DNA from: Tepidiforma sp.
Lineage (GTDB): Bacteria; Chloroflexota; Dehalococcoidia; Tepidiformales; Tepidiformaceae
Assembly: GCA_026003935.1 (NCBI GenBank)
Contig: BPIE01000001.1
Span: 124,001-188,000, forward strand
DNA length: 64,000 nt
Direction of reading: 5' to 3'
Shown here: one piece after another, positions 32,101 to 40,313 of the stretch
Layout of the letters: the number at the start of each line of letters is the position of its first letter
Position numbering within the stretch: the first letter of the stretch is position 1
Notes under the pieces: generated by a model
Databases searched by the model: none
The model's input: only the letters and a program-made list of their open reading frames with translations
Told to the model about the DNA's origin: nothing
Translations under genes and position numbers: made by a program

Positions 32101-34209
32101 ATGGAAGTCAGCGAGTCGCCTTCCGTTCCGCTCCCCGAGGATGCCTTGGTGCAGCCTTACGGGCCGCCGACGTGGAATCTCGACGACCCGGCGCTCTATC
32201 TGAATCGTGAATTGAGCTGGCTGGAGTTCAACCAGCGAGTACTCGCTGAGGCGAGCGACCGGCGCAATCTTCTTCTTGAGCGCGTCAAGTTTTTGGCAAT
32301 TACCGCGAGTAACCTCGACGAGTTCTTCGCCAAGCGGGTGGGCTGGTTGAAGCGCATGCTGGCGAACGATGCCAGGACGAGGACCGTCGACGGACTCACC
32401 ATCGCCGAGCAATACGGCCTGGTCATCTCCCGCTGCCACGCGATGCGCCGAGACGCAGAGCTGGTCTGGCGCGACGAGCTGCTGCCGGAGCTTGCCAGCC
32501 ACGGCGTTCGCGTTGTTCGGTTCAGTGAGCTGGACGGCCCCGCGAGGCAGCGCCTCCGGGAGTACTTCGAGCGCTCGATATTTCCTGTGCTCACGCCGCT
32601 GGTGGTTGACCCGGCACATCCCTTCCCGTTCATCTCGGGCGGTTCCCTCTCCCTTGCGCTCAATGTGCGCCACCCGGCGAGCGGCCAAGACCGCTTCGCC
32701 CGGGTCAAGGTACCCCCGAATCGACCGCGATTCGTCGACGCGGGCGACCTGCGATTCGTCCTCCTGGAGGATTTGATTGCCTCGCATCTCGACATGCTGT
32801 TCCCGGGGATGGAGGTCACCGAATGGCAGGAGCTGCGCGTCCTTCGAAGCGCTGAGACTGGCGCTCCTGGGGAGGAAGCCGACGACCTCCTCGAGCTTAT
32901 CGAGAGCGCCCTTCGCCGCCGCCGGCTCGCCGAAGCCGTTTCGGTGGAAGTGACGGGCCAGCTGCCGCCGGCGCGGCTGGAGCTGCTGCTGGAGGAGCTC
33001 CAGGTCACTGAGGCGGATGTTTATCGGTCGGAAGGTCCGCTCGGCCTCCACGACCTGTTCCAGCTTGCCAGCCTCGACGTTGCCCCGCTTCGCGACCCCC
33101 CGTTTACGCCCGCCGTCCCGTCGGCGTTCGCAGGGAGCGGCGACGCCCCGGAGTTTTTCGCGAACATCCGCGAGCGGGACCTGCTCGTCCACCACCCCTA
33201 CGAGTCCTTCGACGAGACGGTCGTCCGTTTCGTCGAAGAAGCGTCAGAGGACCCTGCGGTACTCGCCATCAAGGCGACGATGTACCGAACCTCACCCGAC
33301 TCGCCGATCCTCGAGGCGCTCATCGATGCTGCGGGCAGGGGCAAGCAGGTAGCCGTGCTCGTGGAGCTCACGGCCCGATTCGATGAGGCGAACAACATCC
33401 TCTGGGCGCGGAAACTTGAATCCGCCGGGGTGCACGTCGCGTACGGGCAGCCGGACCTCAAGATTCACTCGAAGATCTGCTTGGTAGTGCGGGAAGAATC
33501 GAACGGCGTGACGATGTACGCCCACATCGGGACCGGAAACTACAACTCCCGCACGGCTCGCGTGTACACCGACCTGGGGCTGTTTACGGCCGACCCCGGT
33601 ATCTGCGGGGATATTCTCCGGATTTTCAACCTGCTCACCGGATTCGGGGAGCAGTTCAGGACCGATGTCGTCCTTGCCGCGCCATCGAATCTGCGGACGT
33701 CGATAACGGAGCGTATCAGGCGAGAGATTGCCAATGCGCGCGCCGGTCAACCTGCGCGCATCATCCTGAAGATGAACGCCCTGGAGGACTTCGAGTGCAC
33801 GCGCCTCCTGTACGAGGCTGCCATGGCGGGGGTTCAGATTGACCTCATCATCCGGGGCATCTGCCGGCTTCGGCCGGGTCTGCCCGGCCTCTCCGAAAAC
33901 GTCCGGGTGGTGAGCATCATCGGGCGTTTTCTCGAGCACGCGCGCATCTACTACTTCGAGAACGGCGGCAATCCCGAGTTTTTCATTGGCAGCGCCGACC
34001 TGATGAAGCGAAACCTCGACGAGCGCATCGAAGTGCTCGCGCCGGTTCGCGCACCAGAGCACCGTGCCCAACTCATGGAGCTCCTGGAGCTCCAGCTGAA
34101 CGACCGCCGGCAGGGCTGGCGGCTCCATGACGCGACGTGGCAGCGGGACCGAAATGTCACCGACCCCGGCTGCCAGGAGCTGCTGCTCCAGCGCGCTCCG
34201 TTTTCCTAG
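32101..34209 (+). CDS. ppk1: polyphosphate kinase 1
   Basis: 702 residues. Reversibly makes inorganic polyphosphate from ATP. It has LNRELSWLEFNQRVL, FLAITASNLDEFFAKRVG, FPFISGGSLSLAL, the phospho-histidine region DLKIHSKICLVVREE, and YAHIGTGNYNSRTARVYTDLGL, then RGICRLRPGLPGLSENV. It starts at ATG 32101 after GAAGGA. It lies between argB and argD, 47 bases after argB and 62 bases before argD, on the same strand. No exopolyphosphatase (ppx) is nearby. Confidence 0.95.
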   Translation: MEVSESPSVPLPEDALVQPYGPPTWNLDDPALYLNRELSWLEFNQRVLAEASDRRNLLLERVKFLAITASNLDEFFAKRVGWLKRMLANDARTRTVDGLTIAEQYGLVISRCHAMRRDAELVWRDELLPELASHGVRVVRFSELDGPARQRLREYFERSIFPVLTPLVVDPAHPFPFISGGSLSLALNVRHPASGQDRFARVKVPPNRPRFVDAGDLRFVLLEDLIASHLDMLFPGMEVTEWQELRVLRSAETGAPGEEADDLLELIESALRRRRLAEAVSVEVTGQLPPARLELLLEELQVTEADVYRSEGPLGLHDLFQLASLDVAPLRDPPFTPAVPSAFAGSGDAPEFFANIRERDLLVHHPYESFDETVVRFVEEASEDPAVLAIKATMYRTSPDSPILEALIDAAGRGKQVAVLVELTARFDEANNILWARKLESAGVHVAYGQPDLKIHSKICLVVREESNGVTMYAHIGTGNYNSRTARVYTDLGLFTADPGICGDILRIFNLLTGFGEQFRTDVVLAAPSNLRTSITERIRREIANARAGQPARIILKMNALEDFECTRLLYEAAMAGVQIDLIIRGICRLRPGLPGLSENVRVVSIIGRFLEHARIYYFENGGNPEFFIGSADLMKRNLDERIEVLAPVRAPEHRAQLMELLELQLNDRRQGWRLHDATWQRDRNVTDPGCQELLLQRAPFS

Positions 34210-34271
34210 CAGACGGCCCGGTTCACGGGGGCGAGACGAGGCCGTACCATGCCCGTCGAAGGAGGGCACGG

Positions 34272-35474
34272 ATGACCGACTGGATCGCCGAGGAACGACG
34301 CTACCTGTTTCAGAATTACGGGCGCCAGCCGGTGGTCATCGAACGCGGCCAGGGAACGCGGGCGTGGGATACCGACGGTAACGAGTACCTCGATTTTGTC
34401 GGCGGAATTGCCGTCAACGTCCTGGGGCATAGCCATCCTTCAGTCGTGCGGGCCATCGCGGAGCAGGCCGAGCGGGTCATCCATACGTCGAACCTGTTCT
34501 ACTCGATTCCCATGATTCAACTAGCCCGGGAGCTTGTTCAGCGCTCAGGATTGGACCGGGCGTTTTTCTGCAACTCCGGGGCTGAGGCGGTGGAGGCGGC
34601 GATCAAGCTTGCCCGCCGCTGGGGTCACGATAGGCGTGCCGGCGCGTTCGAAATCATCACCACCGTGGATGGCTTTCACGGCCGGACGATGGGTTCCCTC
34701 TCGGCCACCGGTACTACGCGCTACCGGGAACCGTTCGAACCGCTCGTCCCCGGGTTTCGCATCGTGCCCTGGAGTGACCTCGACGCCGTCCGCAGTGCCA
34801 CGAGCGACCGTACCGTCGCGGTCATGGTCGAGCCCATACAGGGCGAAGGCGGCGTGAACCTGCCGGCCCCGGGCTACCTCGCGGGGCTGCGCGCATGGTG
34901 CGACGAGCGGGGCTTGCTCTTGATTCTCGACGAGGTCCAAACCGGAATCGGCAGGACCGGGACGCTCTTCGCGTTCGAGCAGGAGGGAGTGAAGCCGGAC
35001 ATCATGGCGCTGGCCAAGGGGTTGGCGGGCGGCGTGCCCATCGGCGCCATCCTTGCCCGGGAGGAGGTCGCGGCACATTTCGTGAAGGGCGACCACGGCA
35101 GCACGTTTGGGGGCAACCCCCTGGCGGCGGCCGCGGCGCTTGCCACGCTCCGCGAAGTGACAGCGCCGGGCTTTCTCGAGCGCGTGAACGAGGCTTCCCG
35201 GCGACTGGTCGAACGGCTCCAGGCGATTGAGGACCGCCACGGGCTGGTCACGGGCATCCGCGGGCGGGGGATGCTCCTGGCTATGGGGCTTGCACGCGAT
35301 TGCTCCGCCGACGTCGTGGACGAGGCGCGACGGCGCGGTCTGCTCATCAACAACGTCAGGCCGAACGCGGTCAGGCTCATGCCGCCGCTGACCGTCACCG
35401 ACGACGAAATCGAGCGAGCCTGCGACATCCTGGAGGCAGCAATCGTAGCCGTCGAGTCCCAGGGCTCAAAGTAA
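34272..35474 (+). CDS. argD: acetylornithine aminotransferase
   Basis: 400 residues of the class III PLP aminotransferase family. Converts N-acetylglutamate semialdehyde to N-acetylornithine. Landmarks are YLDFVGGIAVNVLGHSHP, FFCNSGAEAVEAAIKLARR, FHGRTMGSLSATG, EPIQGEGGVN, LILDEVQTGIGRTGTLFAFE, the PLP lysine in LAKGLAGGVPIGAI, and HGSTFGGNPLA. ATG 34272 has a good GGAGGG nearby. ornithine aminotransferase is an alternative, but the arg neighbours favour argD. Confidence 0.94.
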   Translation: MTDWIAEERRYLFQNYGRQPVVIERGQGTRAWDTDGNEYLDFVGGIAVNVLGHSHPSVVRAIAEQAERVIHTSNLFYSIPMIQLARELVQRSGLDRAFFCNSGAEAVEAAIKLARRWGHDRRAGAFEIITTVDGFHGRTMGSLSATGTTRYREPFEPLVPGFRIVPWSDLDAVRSATSDRTVAVMVEPIQGEGGVNLPAPGYLAGLRAWCDERGLLLILDEVQTGIGRTGTLFAFEQEGVKPDIMALAKGLAGGVPIGAILAREEVAAHFVKGDHGSTFGGNPLAAAAALATLREVTAPGFLERVNEASRRLVERLQAIEDRHGLVTGIRGRGMLLAMGLARDCSADVVDEARRRGLLINNVRPNAVRLMPPLTVTDDEIERACDILEAAIVAVESQGSK

Positions 35475-35484
35475 GGGGAGCACG

Positions 35485-35841
35485 ATGTGGATTGCCTTCC
35501 TCGCGGTACTGATTGGGGGGCTGCTGCTGGTGGTGACCGGCTGGCTCGGCCTCAATGGCCGACTTCCCCGGCAGCACCTGGTCGGCATCCGGACGCCATA
35601 CGCCCTCTCGAGCGACGAACGGTGGGCAGCAGTCCATCGCTTTGGGGGGATATACCTCCTGCTGGGGGGAGTCGCTGCCGTTGCAGCGGCAGCAGCCGTG
35701 CTGCCGTTTTCCATTGCGGGCGCACTCCCTGACGGGTTCGCTGTGGCGGTGCTGCTGGGGCTCGCGGTTGTGGTGGGTGGCACGGCCCTGGCGGCTTGGC
35801 TCCTCGGTGAAGCGGCGGCGCGGCGCCAGCTGGGGGGCTGA
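35485..35841 (+). CDS. SdpI-like membrane protein
   Basis: 118 residues with about four membrane segments. The motif LVGIRTPYALSSDERWAAVHRFGG is typical of SdpI/YhfL-type proteins (here residues about 32-55). In Bacillus SdpI gives immunity to a killing factor; most relatives are of unknown role. It lies 10 bases after argD and 68 bases before argG, so it rides in the arginine cluster without an obvious reason. Confidence 0.78.
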   Translation: MWIAFLAVLIGGLLLVVTGWLGLNGRLPRQHLVGIRTPYALSSDERWAAVHRFGGIYLLLGGVAAVAAAAAVLPFSIAGALPDGFAVAVLLGLAVVVGGTALAAWLLGEAAARRQLGG

Positions 35842-35909
35842 GGGGGCGTTTGCGCCTGCCGGCGGCCCGGCGATACTGGAGCCACATCCACACGCGACAG
35901 GAATCCAGC

Positions 35910-37148
35910 GTGCCGAAGCTCGTCCTTGCCTACTCTGGTGGTTTGGATACCACCACCGCGATCAAGTGGCTCTCCGTTGAACAGGGCTACGAGGTCATCG
36001 CCCTCAACATCGATGTCGGAAAGAGCCGCGAGCAGCCCGTGGTGGAATCCCGCGGCCTTGCCGCCGGGGCTCTGAAGGTACGTGTCATCGACGCACGGGA
36101 AGATTTCTTGCGCTATTTTGCCTTCCCGGCGCTGGCTGCTGGTGCCGTGTACCAGGACCAGTATCCGTTGGCGACGGCTCTCGCGCGGCCGCTCATGGCG
36201 AAGCTGCTCGTCGATGTCGCGCACGAAGAGGGCGCGGTGGCAGTGGCGCACGGATGCACGGGTAAAGGCAACGACCAGGTTCGATTCGACATTGGCATCC
36301 AGACGCTCGACCCGTCGCTCAAGATCGTGGCTCCCACGCGCGAGAACGCGATGCCGCGCGATTACCAGATTGAGTACTTGAAGAAGCACGGCGTCGACAT
36401 CCCCTGGGGCGAGAAGGGCCCGTTCAGCATTGATGAGAACCTGTGGGGCCGGAGCGCGGAGGCTGGCGTGCTCGAAGACCCGTGGGCCGAGCCGCCTGCG
36501 GAGGCGTTTGAGTGGACCCGGGACCCTGAGGATGCACCGCCGACGCCTGCGTACCTCGAAATCGAGTTCGAATCGGGCGTTCCTGTCCGGCTGAACGGGG
36601 AGCAGCTCGGCCCGGTGGCCCTTGTGGAGCAGCTCAACGACCTGGGCGGGCTCCATGGCGTGGGGCGGATCGACCATATCGAGGACCGCCTCGTGGGCAT
36701 CAAGAGCCGGGAGATCTATGAGGCGCCCGCGGCTGTCATCCTCCACACGGCGCACGCAGCGCTCGAGGCGATGACGCTGTCGAAGCAGCAGCTCAAGCTC
36801 AAGAAGTACATCGCGACTGAGTACGCCGAGCTCATCTACAACGGGCTCTGGTTCAGCGCTCACCACCAGGACCTTGCGGCCTACGTTGCCAGCACCCAGC
36901 GCCATGTGACCGGCACCATCCGGGTGAAGCTGCATCGCGGGCGAGCCGTGGTGGTTGGCCGGAAGGCGGAGCATTCCCTGTACGACCGGGGCCTTGCCAC
37001 CTATGATCGGGGCGACACGTACGACCAGTCGGCGGCGGTTGGCTTCATCACCATTTGGGGGCTCCAGACGCGCACGCAGGTGCGCACTCAGCTCCTTGCC
37101 GACTTGCCCGAGGCGCTGCGCATCGCAACGCCGCATCAGCACGACTGA
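35910..37148 (+). CDS. argG: argininosuccinate synthase
   Basis: 412 residues. Joins citrulline and aspartate using ATP. Landmarks are LVLAYSGGLDTTTAIKWL, the HGCTGKGNDQVRFD loop, PTRENAMPRDYQIEY, WGRSAEAGVLEDPW and SREIYEAPAAVILH. GTG 35910 gives the canonical N-terminus (VPKLVLAYSGGLD); an ATG at 35850 would add 20 residues not seen in the family. argH and argF are not in the window, so the last steps must be encoded elsewhere. Confidence 0.95.
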   Translation: MPKLVLAYSGGLDTTTAIKWLSVEQGYEVIALNIDVGKSREQPVVESRGLAAGALKVRVIDAREDFLRYFAFPALAAGAVYQDQYPLATALARPLMAKLLVDVAHEEGAVAVAHGCTGKGNDQVRFDIGIQTLDPSLKIVAPTRENAMPRDYQIEYLKKHGVDIPWGEKGPFSIDENLWGRSAEAGVLEDPWAEPPAEAFEWTRDPEDAPPTPAYLEIEFESGVPVRLNGEQLGPVALVEQLNDLGGLHGVGRIDHIEDRLVGIKSREIYEAPAAVILHTAHAALEAMTLSKQQLKLKKYIATEYAELIYNGLWFSAHHQDLAAYVASTQRHVTGTIRVKLHRGRAVVVGRKAEHSLYDRGLATYDRGDTYDQSAAVGFITIWGLQTRTQVRTQLLADLPEALRIATPHQHD

Positions 37149-37168
37149 GCAGAGGGGAACGAGAAACC

Positions 37169-37519
37169 ATGGCCGTTGCCACCGAACCCGCCGGCGCCAT
37201 CAGCTACGAAGGACCGAGCCCCGATACGGAGTTCTTGGGGTTCTCGCAGGCGAACTTCCTCGTCACGGTGCCCGGCTGGAAGGCGCGCGAGGTTGCGGTG
37301 CTGCTCAACGCCCCAGCAGCCCGGCGACTCCTCGAAGAGCTTGGCCGAACCGATACCCAGGAAGCGCGCGACCAACTCGCCCGGCTGGTAGGCGAGGCGT
37401 GGTTGAGGCGCGTCATTGAGGGAAAGGCGCCCTTCGAGTCCATCGTGACGGTGTCCAACGGGTTCCTCGAGGAGCACCCCGATCTGCTCGCTGAGGTCAA
37501 AGCGGCTGCGGCGGGCTGA
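37169..37519 (+). CDS. small soluble protein, function unknown
   Basis: 116 residues, no membrane segment and no cysteine. It is mainly helical in appearance in the middle (ARRLLEELGRTDTQEARDQL) after a loop-rich start with GISYEGPSPDTEFLGF-like composition. It starts 20 bases after argG with a possible GAGGGGA ribosome site and ends one base before the glucosidase ATG. I do not recognise the family. Confidence 0.65.
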   Translation: MAVATEPAGAISYEGPSPDTEFLGFSQANFLVTVPGWKAREVAVLLNAPAARRLLEELGRTDTQEARDQLARLVGEAWLRRVIEGKAPFESIVTVSNGFLEEHPDLLAEVKAAAAG

Positions 37520-37520
37520 G

Positions 37521-39155
37521 ATGGACAGCGAGCCGAGCCGCGAATGGTGGCGCGAGGCTGTTGCGTACCAGATTTATCCTCGCAGCTTCCAGGATTCGAA
37601 CGGCGACGGTATCGGAGACCTCGAGGGCATCATCCAACGCCTCGACTACCTGAACGACGGCACCCGCCGCTCACTCGGGGTCGATGCCGTCTGGCTGTCG
37701 CCCACGTTTCCGTCTCCGATGGCCGACTTCGGATACGACGTTGCCGACTACTGCGACGTCCATCCCGACTTCGGCACGCTCGAGACCATGGACCGGTTGA
37801 TTGCGGAGTGCCACCGGCGGGGGATTCGCGTGCTCCTCGACTGGGTGCCGAATCACACGAGCGACCGGCACCCGTGGTTCATCGAATCTCGGTCCTCAAG
37901 GTCTAACCCAAAGCGCGACTGGTACATCTGGCGTGACCCGAAGCCGGACGGCTCGCCGCCGAACAACTGGCGTTCGGTGTTCGGCGGGCCGGCATGGACC
38001 TTCGACGAAACGACCGGGCAGTACTACCTGCACTCATTTCTGAAGGAGCAGCCCGACCTCAACTGGCGGAACCCGGAGGTCGAGCAGGCGATGTTCGACA
38101 CGCTCCGCTTCTGGTTCAAACGCGGGGTCGATGGATTCCGCATCGATGTTATCGGGCGCATTCTGAAGCACCCGGACCTGCCAGATAATCCGCCGAATCC
38201 GGAATGGCAGCCGGGTGAGCGTGAACGTTTCTCGCAAATATGGGTGTACAACCACAACTTTCCTGACGTTTTCGAGGCGGTCAAGCGCATCCGGCGCGTC
38301 TTCGACGAATACCCGGGCACGGTGTCGGTGGGGGAGGTTTTTGGCACGCCCGAAGAGATTGCCCGGTTCTATGGCGATGATGACGAGCGAGGTTTGCATC
38401 TCGCGTTCAATTTCCACTTCATTCACGAGCATGGGCACGTCATCACGCCGTGGGAGGCGCCGGTTCTGCGACGCATCATCGGGAACGCCGAAGCGTCGGT
38501 TCCGTCGTTCAGCCAGCCGTGTTTCGCCCTCAACAACCACGACCGCTCGCGTTTCATCACGCGACACGATGCAGACGGGCGGGGCCGGGAACGCGCGCGA
38601 GCCGCGCCGCTGTTGCTCCTTGGCCTCCGAAACACGCCGTTCCTCTATTACGGGGAAGAGATCGGCATGGCCGATGTTGATATTCCACCGGAGCGGCAGC
38701 AGGACCCAGCCCGATTTCGCTCCGTTGGGCGCGACCCGGAGCGAACGCCGATGCAATGGGATACCAGCCCCGGGCGCGGTTTCACATCGGGAGAGCCGTG
38801 GCTGCCGTTCGGTCCGCTATCGCCAAACGTCGCGGAGCAGGACAGCGACCCGGACTCCCTCCTGAACCTCTACCGGTCGGCAGTTTGGCTCAGGAAGGAG
38901 CTGGCGGCTTTGCGGCGCGGCTCCTTGCAACGCCTTGGCGGGGACGAGTCCGTCGTGAGCTGGCTGCGCGTGGCCGAAGGGGCGCCCTCAGTCTTCGTGG
39001 CGGTAAACACCTCGACGGAGGCCGTGACGGTTGACGTGCCCTTCAGGTTGAGCTCGATAGCCCTGTGCACCGACCGCGCGCGCGAGGGACACCTCCGCTC
39101 CGAGCGCCTGGAGCTGCCGCCGCTCGGAGCGGCCTGGGTAGTTGAAGGTTCCTGA
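37521..39155 (+). CDS. alpha-glucosidase, GH13 family
   Basis: 544 residues. The start YQIYPRSFQDSNGDGIGDL and VDAVWLSPTFPSPMADFGYDV are those of oligo-1,6-glucosidases and alpha-glucosidases. The catalytic residues are visible: nucleophile Asp in GVDGFRIDVIGRI, acid/base Glu in VSVGEVF, and the transition-state Asp in NNHDRSR. A C-terminal beta-domain ends with ELPPLGAAWVV. No signal peptide, so it is cytosolic and would split maltose- or isomaltose-type sugars. No sugar transporter gene lies near. Confidence 0.92.
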   Translation: MDSEPSREWWREAVAYQIYPRSFQDSNGDGIGDLEGIIQRLDYLNDGTRRSLGVDAVWLSPTFPSPMADFGYDVADYCDVHPDFGTLETMDRLIAECHRRGIRVLLDWVPNHTSDRHPWFIESRSSRSNPKRDWYIWRDPKPDGSPPNNWRSVFGGPAWTFDETTGQYYLHSFLKEQPDLNWRNPEVEQAMFDTLRFWFKRGVDGFRIDVIGRILKHPDLPDNPPNPEWQPGERERFSQIWVYNHNFPDVFEAVKRIRRVFDEYPGTVSVGEVFGTPEEIARFYGDDDERGLHLAFNFHFIHEHGHVITPWEAPVLRRIIGNAEASVPSFSQPCFALNNHDRSRFITRHDADGRGRERARAAPLLLLGLRNTPFLYYGEEIGMADVDIPPERQQDPARFRSVGRDPERTPMQWDTSPGRGFTSGEPWLPFGPLSPNVAEQDSDPDSLLNLYRSAVWLRKELAALRRGSLQRLGGDESVVSWLRVAEGAPSVFVAVNTSTEAVTVDVPFRLSSIALCTDRAREGHLRSERLELPPLGAAWVVEGS

Positions 39156-39174
39156 TTCGCATCTTCCGCTTTGG

Positions 39175-39180
39175 TATTCT
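39175..39180 (+). promoter_or_regulatory. -10 box of a likely leaderless transcript
   Basis: TATTCT, then six bases, then the ATG at 39187. No Shine-Dalgarno is present between them. Confidence 0.4.
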
Positions 39181-39186
39181 TCGGGC

Positions 39187-39738
39187 ATGGATGAGCCCAG
39201 GCGGCGCGTGCTGCTTCCCGGGAACGAGCGTTTCCCGGGGACTGCCGAAACGGAGGACAAGGGAGAGCCGTGCGAGTGCCCCTTCCTCGAAGCTGAGGAA
39301 TGGGACGGCGTGGAGAGCGACTGGAAAGACATAACTTTTCTCTCTGCATCGGTGGCTGCCGTGGCAGGGGTACCCGTGGGGTTCCAAGGTGCGCGGTCGG
39401 AGCTTCAACAGCGCGCAGCCGAGCTCGGGGTGGTCGTGCCGAAGGATGCCATGCTGCTCATTGGCGAGGGCCGCTTTCGTCGAAGGGTCTTGCTGGAGGT
39501 CGAGCCAGGGGAACTTGGAGCCGACCGTGAGCTTTATCGCCCGGGAGGATTCGCGTTTTCGCGCCTGGTGCAGGCCCCTTGGGGCGAGCTCGCCCGGGCC
39601 GCGAAGCGGGTTCGGAACGAAGCAGAACAGCGATACGGACGGGGACCCACCGCCCTCTACGCGTGGTACCTGACCTGCCGAACCTGTTCACGCGAGCGCA
39701 ATTTCGAAACGCTGCTGGTGGCGCACTACGCCCCGTGA
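39187..39738 (+). CDS. conserved-looking protein with two Cys pairs, function unknown
   Basis: 183 residues. Two cysteine pairs stand out, EPCECPFLEAEEWDGV near residue 22 and LTCRTCSRERNF near 167, close to the two ends; they could hold one metal ion. The middle has a hydrophobic core with alternating strands (MLLIGEGRFRRRVLLEVE). No family recognised. A TATTCT box sits six bases before the ATG with no Shine-Dalgarno. The stop overlaps the MgtC-like gene by GTGA. Confidence 0.65.
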   Translation: MDEPRRRVLLPGNERFPGTAETEDKGEPCECPFLEAEEWDGVESDWKDITFLSASVAAVAGVPVGFQGARSELQQRAAELGVVVPKDAMLLIGEGRFRRRVLLEVEPGELGADRELYRPGGFAFSRLVQAPWGELARAAKRVRNEAEQRYGRGPTALYAWYLTCRTCSRERNFETLLVAHYAP

Positions 39739-40196
39739 GTGCCGATGACCAGCTCACGGTGTTCGTCCGCGTGCTGGCTGCGTTCGCACTGGGAGCGCTC
39801 GTCGGGCTGGAACGTGAGTTCCGCGGACATGAGGCGGGGATTCGGACGAACTCCCTCGTCTGTGGCGCGGCGGCGCTGTTTGGTTCGATATCGCTCGAGC
39901 TCGGCGACGACCGGGTGGCCGCGGCGGTGGTGCAGGGGATTGGCTTTCTCGGTGCGGGTATCGTGTTCCAGCGGGGACGGACGGTACACGGCGTGACGAC
40001 GGCTGCAACAATCTGGATGATGGCGGCTGTCGGACTCGCGGTCGCCAGCGAGTTGTTCGTGCTCGCCGCGCTGGTCACAGGGACCGTTGTCGTCCTGCTG
40101 GAGCTGGCACCCGTCTCAGACTGGGTGCTAGAACACGCCCGCTCGCGGGGTGCACCCCGCGGCGGTGACGCCCGGAACGAGCCACCGCTATCATGA
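39735..40196 (+). CDS. MgtC/SapB family membrane protein
   Basis: 153 residues with four to five membrane segments. The block AFALGALVGLEREFRGHEAGIRTNSLVC (here about residues 14-41) and QGIGFLGAGIVFQRG with VHGVTTAATIWMMAAVGLA are the MgtC hallmark. The C-terminal cytosolic ACT-like domain of MgtC is missing, so this is a short SapB-like form. Role in Mg2+ homeostasis is known for some relatives only. GTG 39735 overlaps the preceding stop. Confidence 0.87.
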   Translation: MSADDQLTVFVRVLAAFALGALVGLEREFRGHEAGIRTNSLVCGAAALFGSISLELGDDRVAAAVVQGIGFLGAGIVFQRGRTVHGVTTAATIWMMAAVGLAVASELFVLAALVTGTVVVLLELAPVSDWVLEHARSRGAPRGGDARNEPPLS

Positions 40197-40252
40197 GGCC
40201 CACCATGTGCCGAACTGTGCCGCGTCCCCTTACTGGGCCCCGCAGCGCGTGA
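40193..40252 (+). promoter_or_regulatory. possible short upstream ORF in the leuS leader
   Basis: An ATG overlapping the MgtC stop opens a 19-codon frame (MRPTMCRTVPRPLTGPRSA) ending TGA at 40252. Only one Leu codon is present, so it is not a classical leucine attenuator peptide. Its end lies within the loop of the hairpin structure at 40219-40270. Confidence 0.2.
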
Positions 40253-40270
40253 GCTGTGGGGCGACGCGGC
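40219..40270 (+). promoter_or_regulatory. nested stem-loop in the leuS 5' leader
   Basis: Outer helix GCCGCGTC (40219-40226) with GACGCGGC (40263-40270), and inner helix GCCCCGCAG (40237-40245) with CTGTGGGGC (40254-40262). The two 3' strands are contiguous, so the helices can stack, leaving a 10-base bulge on the 5' side. CTTCCGTTTCC follows. It ends 43 bases before the leuS ATG. I cannot match it to a T-box. Confidence 0.45.
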
Positions 40271-40313
40271 TTCCGTTTCCTCCAATATCGAAGTTCGACC
40301 CCTGGAGCAGATC

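Noticed and set aside
35466-37142. 558-codon minus-strand frame opposite argG and the SdpI-like gene
   Set aside because: Low-complexity Arg/His-rich product; argG is unmistakable on the plus strand.
40197-40313. T-box riboswitch before leuS
   Set aside because: I looked for the AGGGTGGNACCGCG T-box core and a specifier loop. Only a partial GTGCCGCG is present, so only a structured leader is reported.
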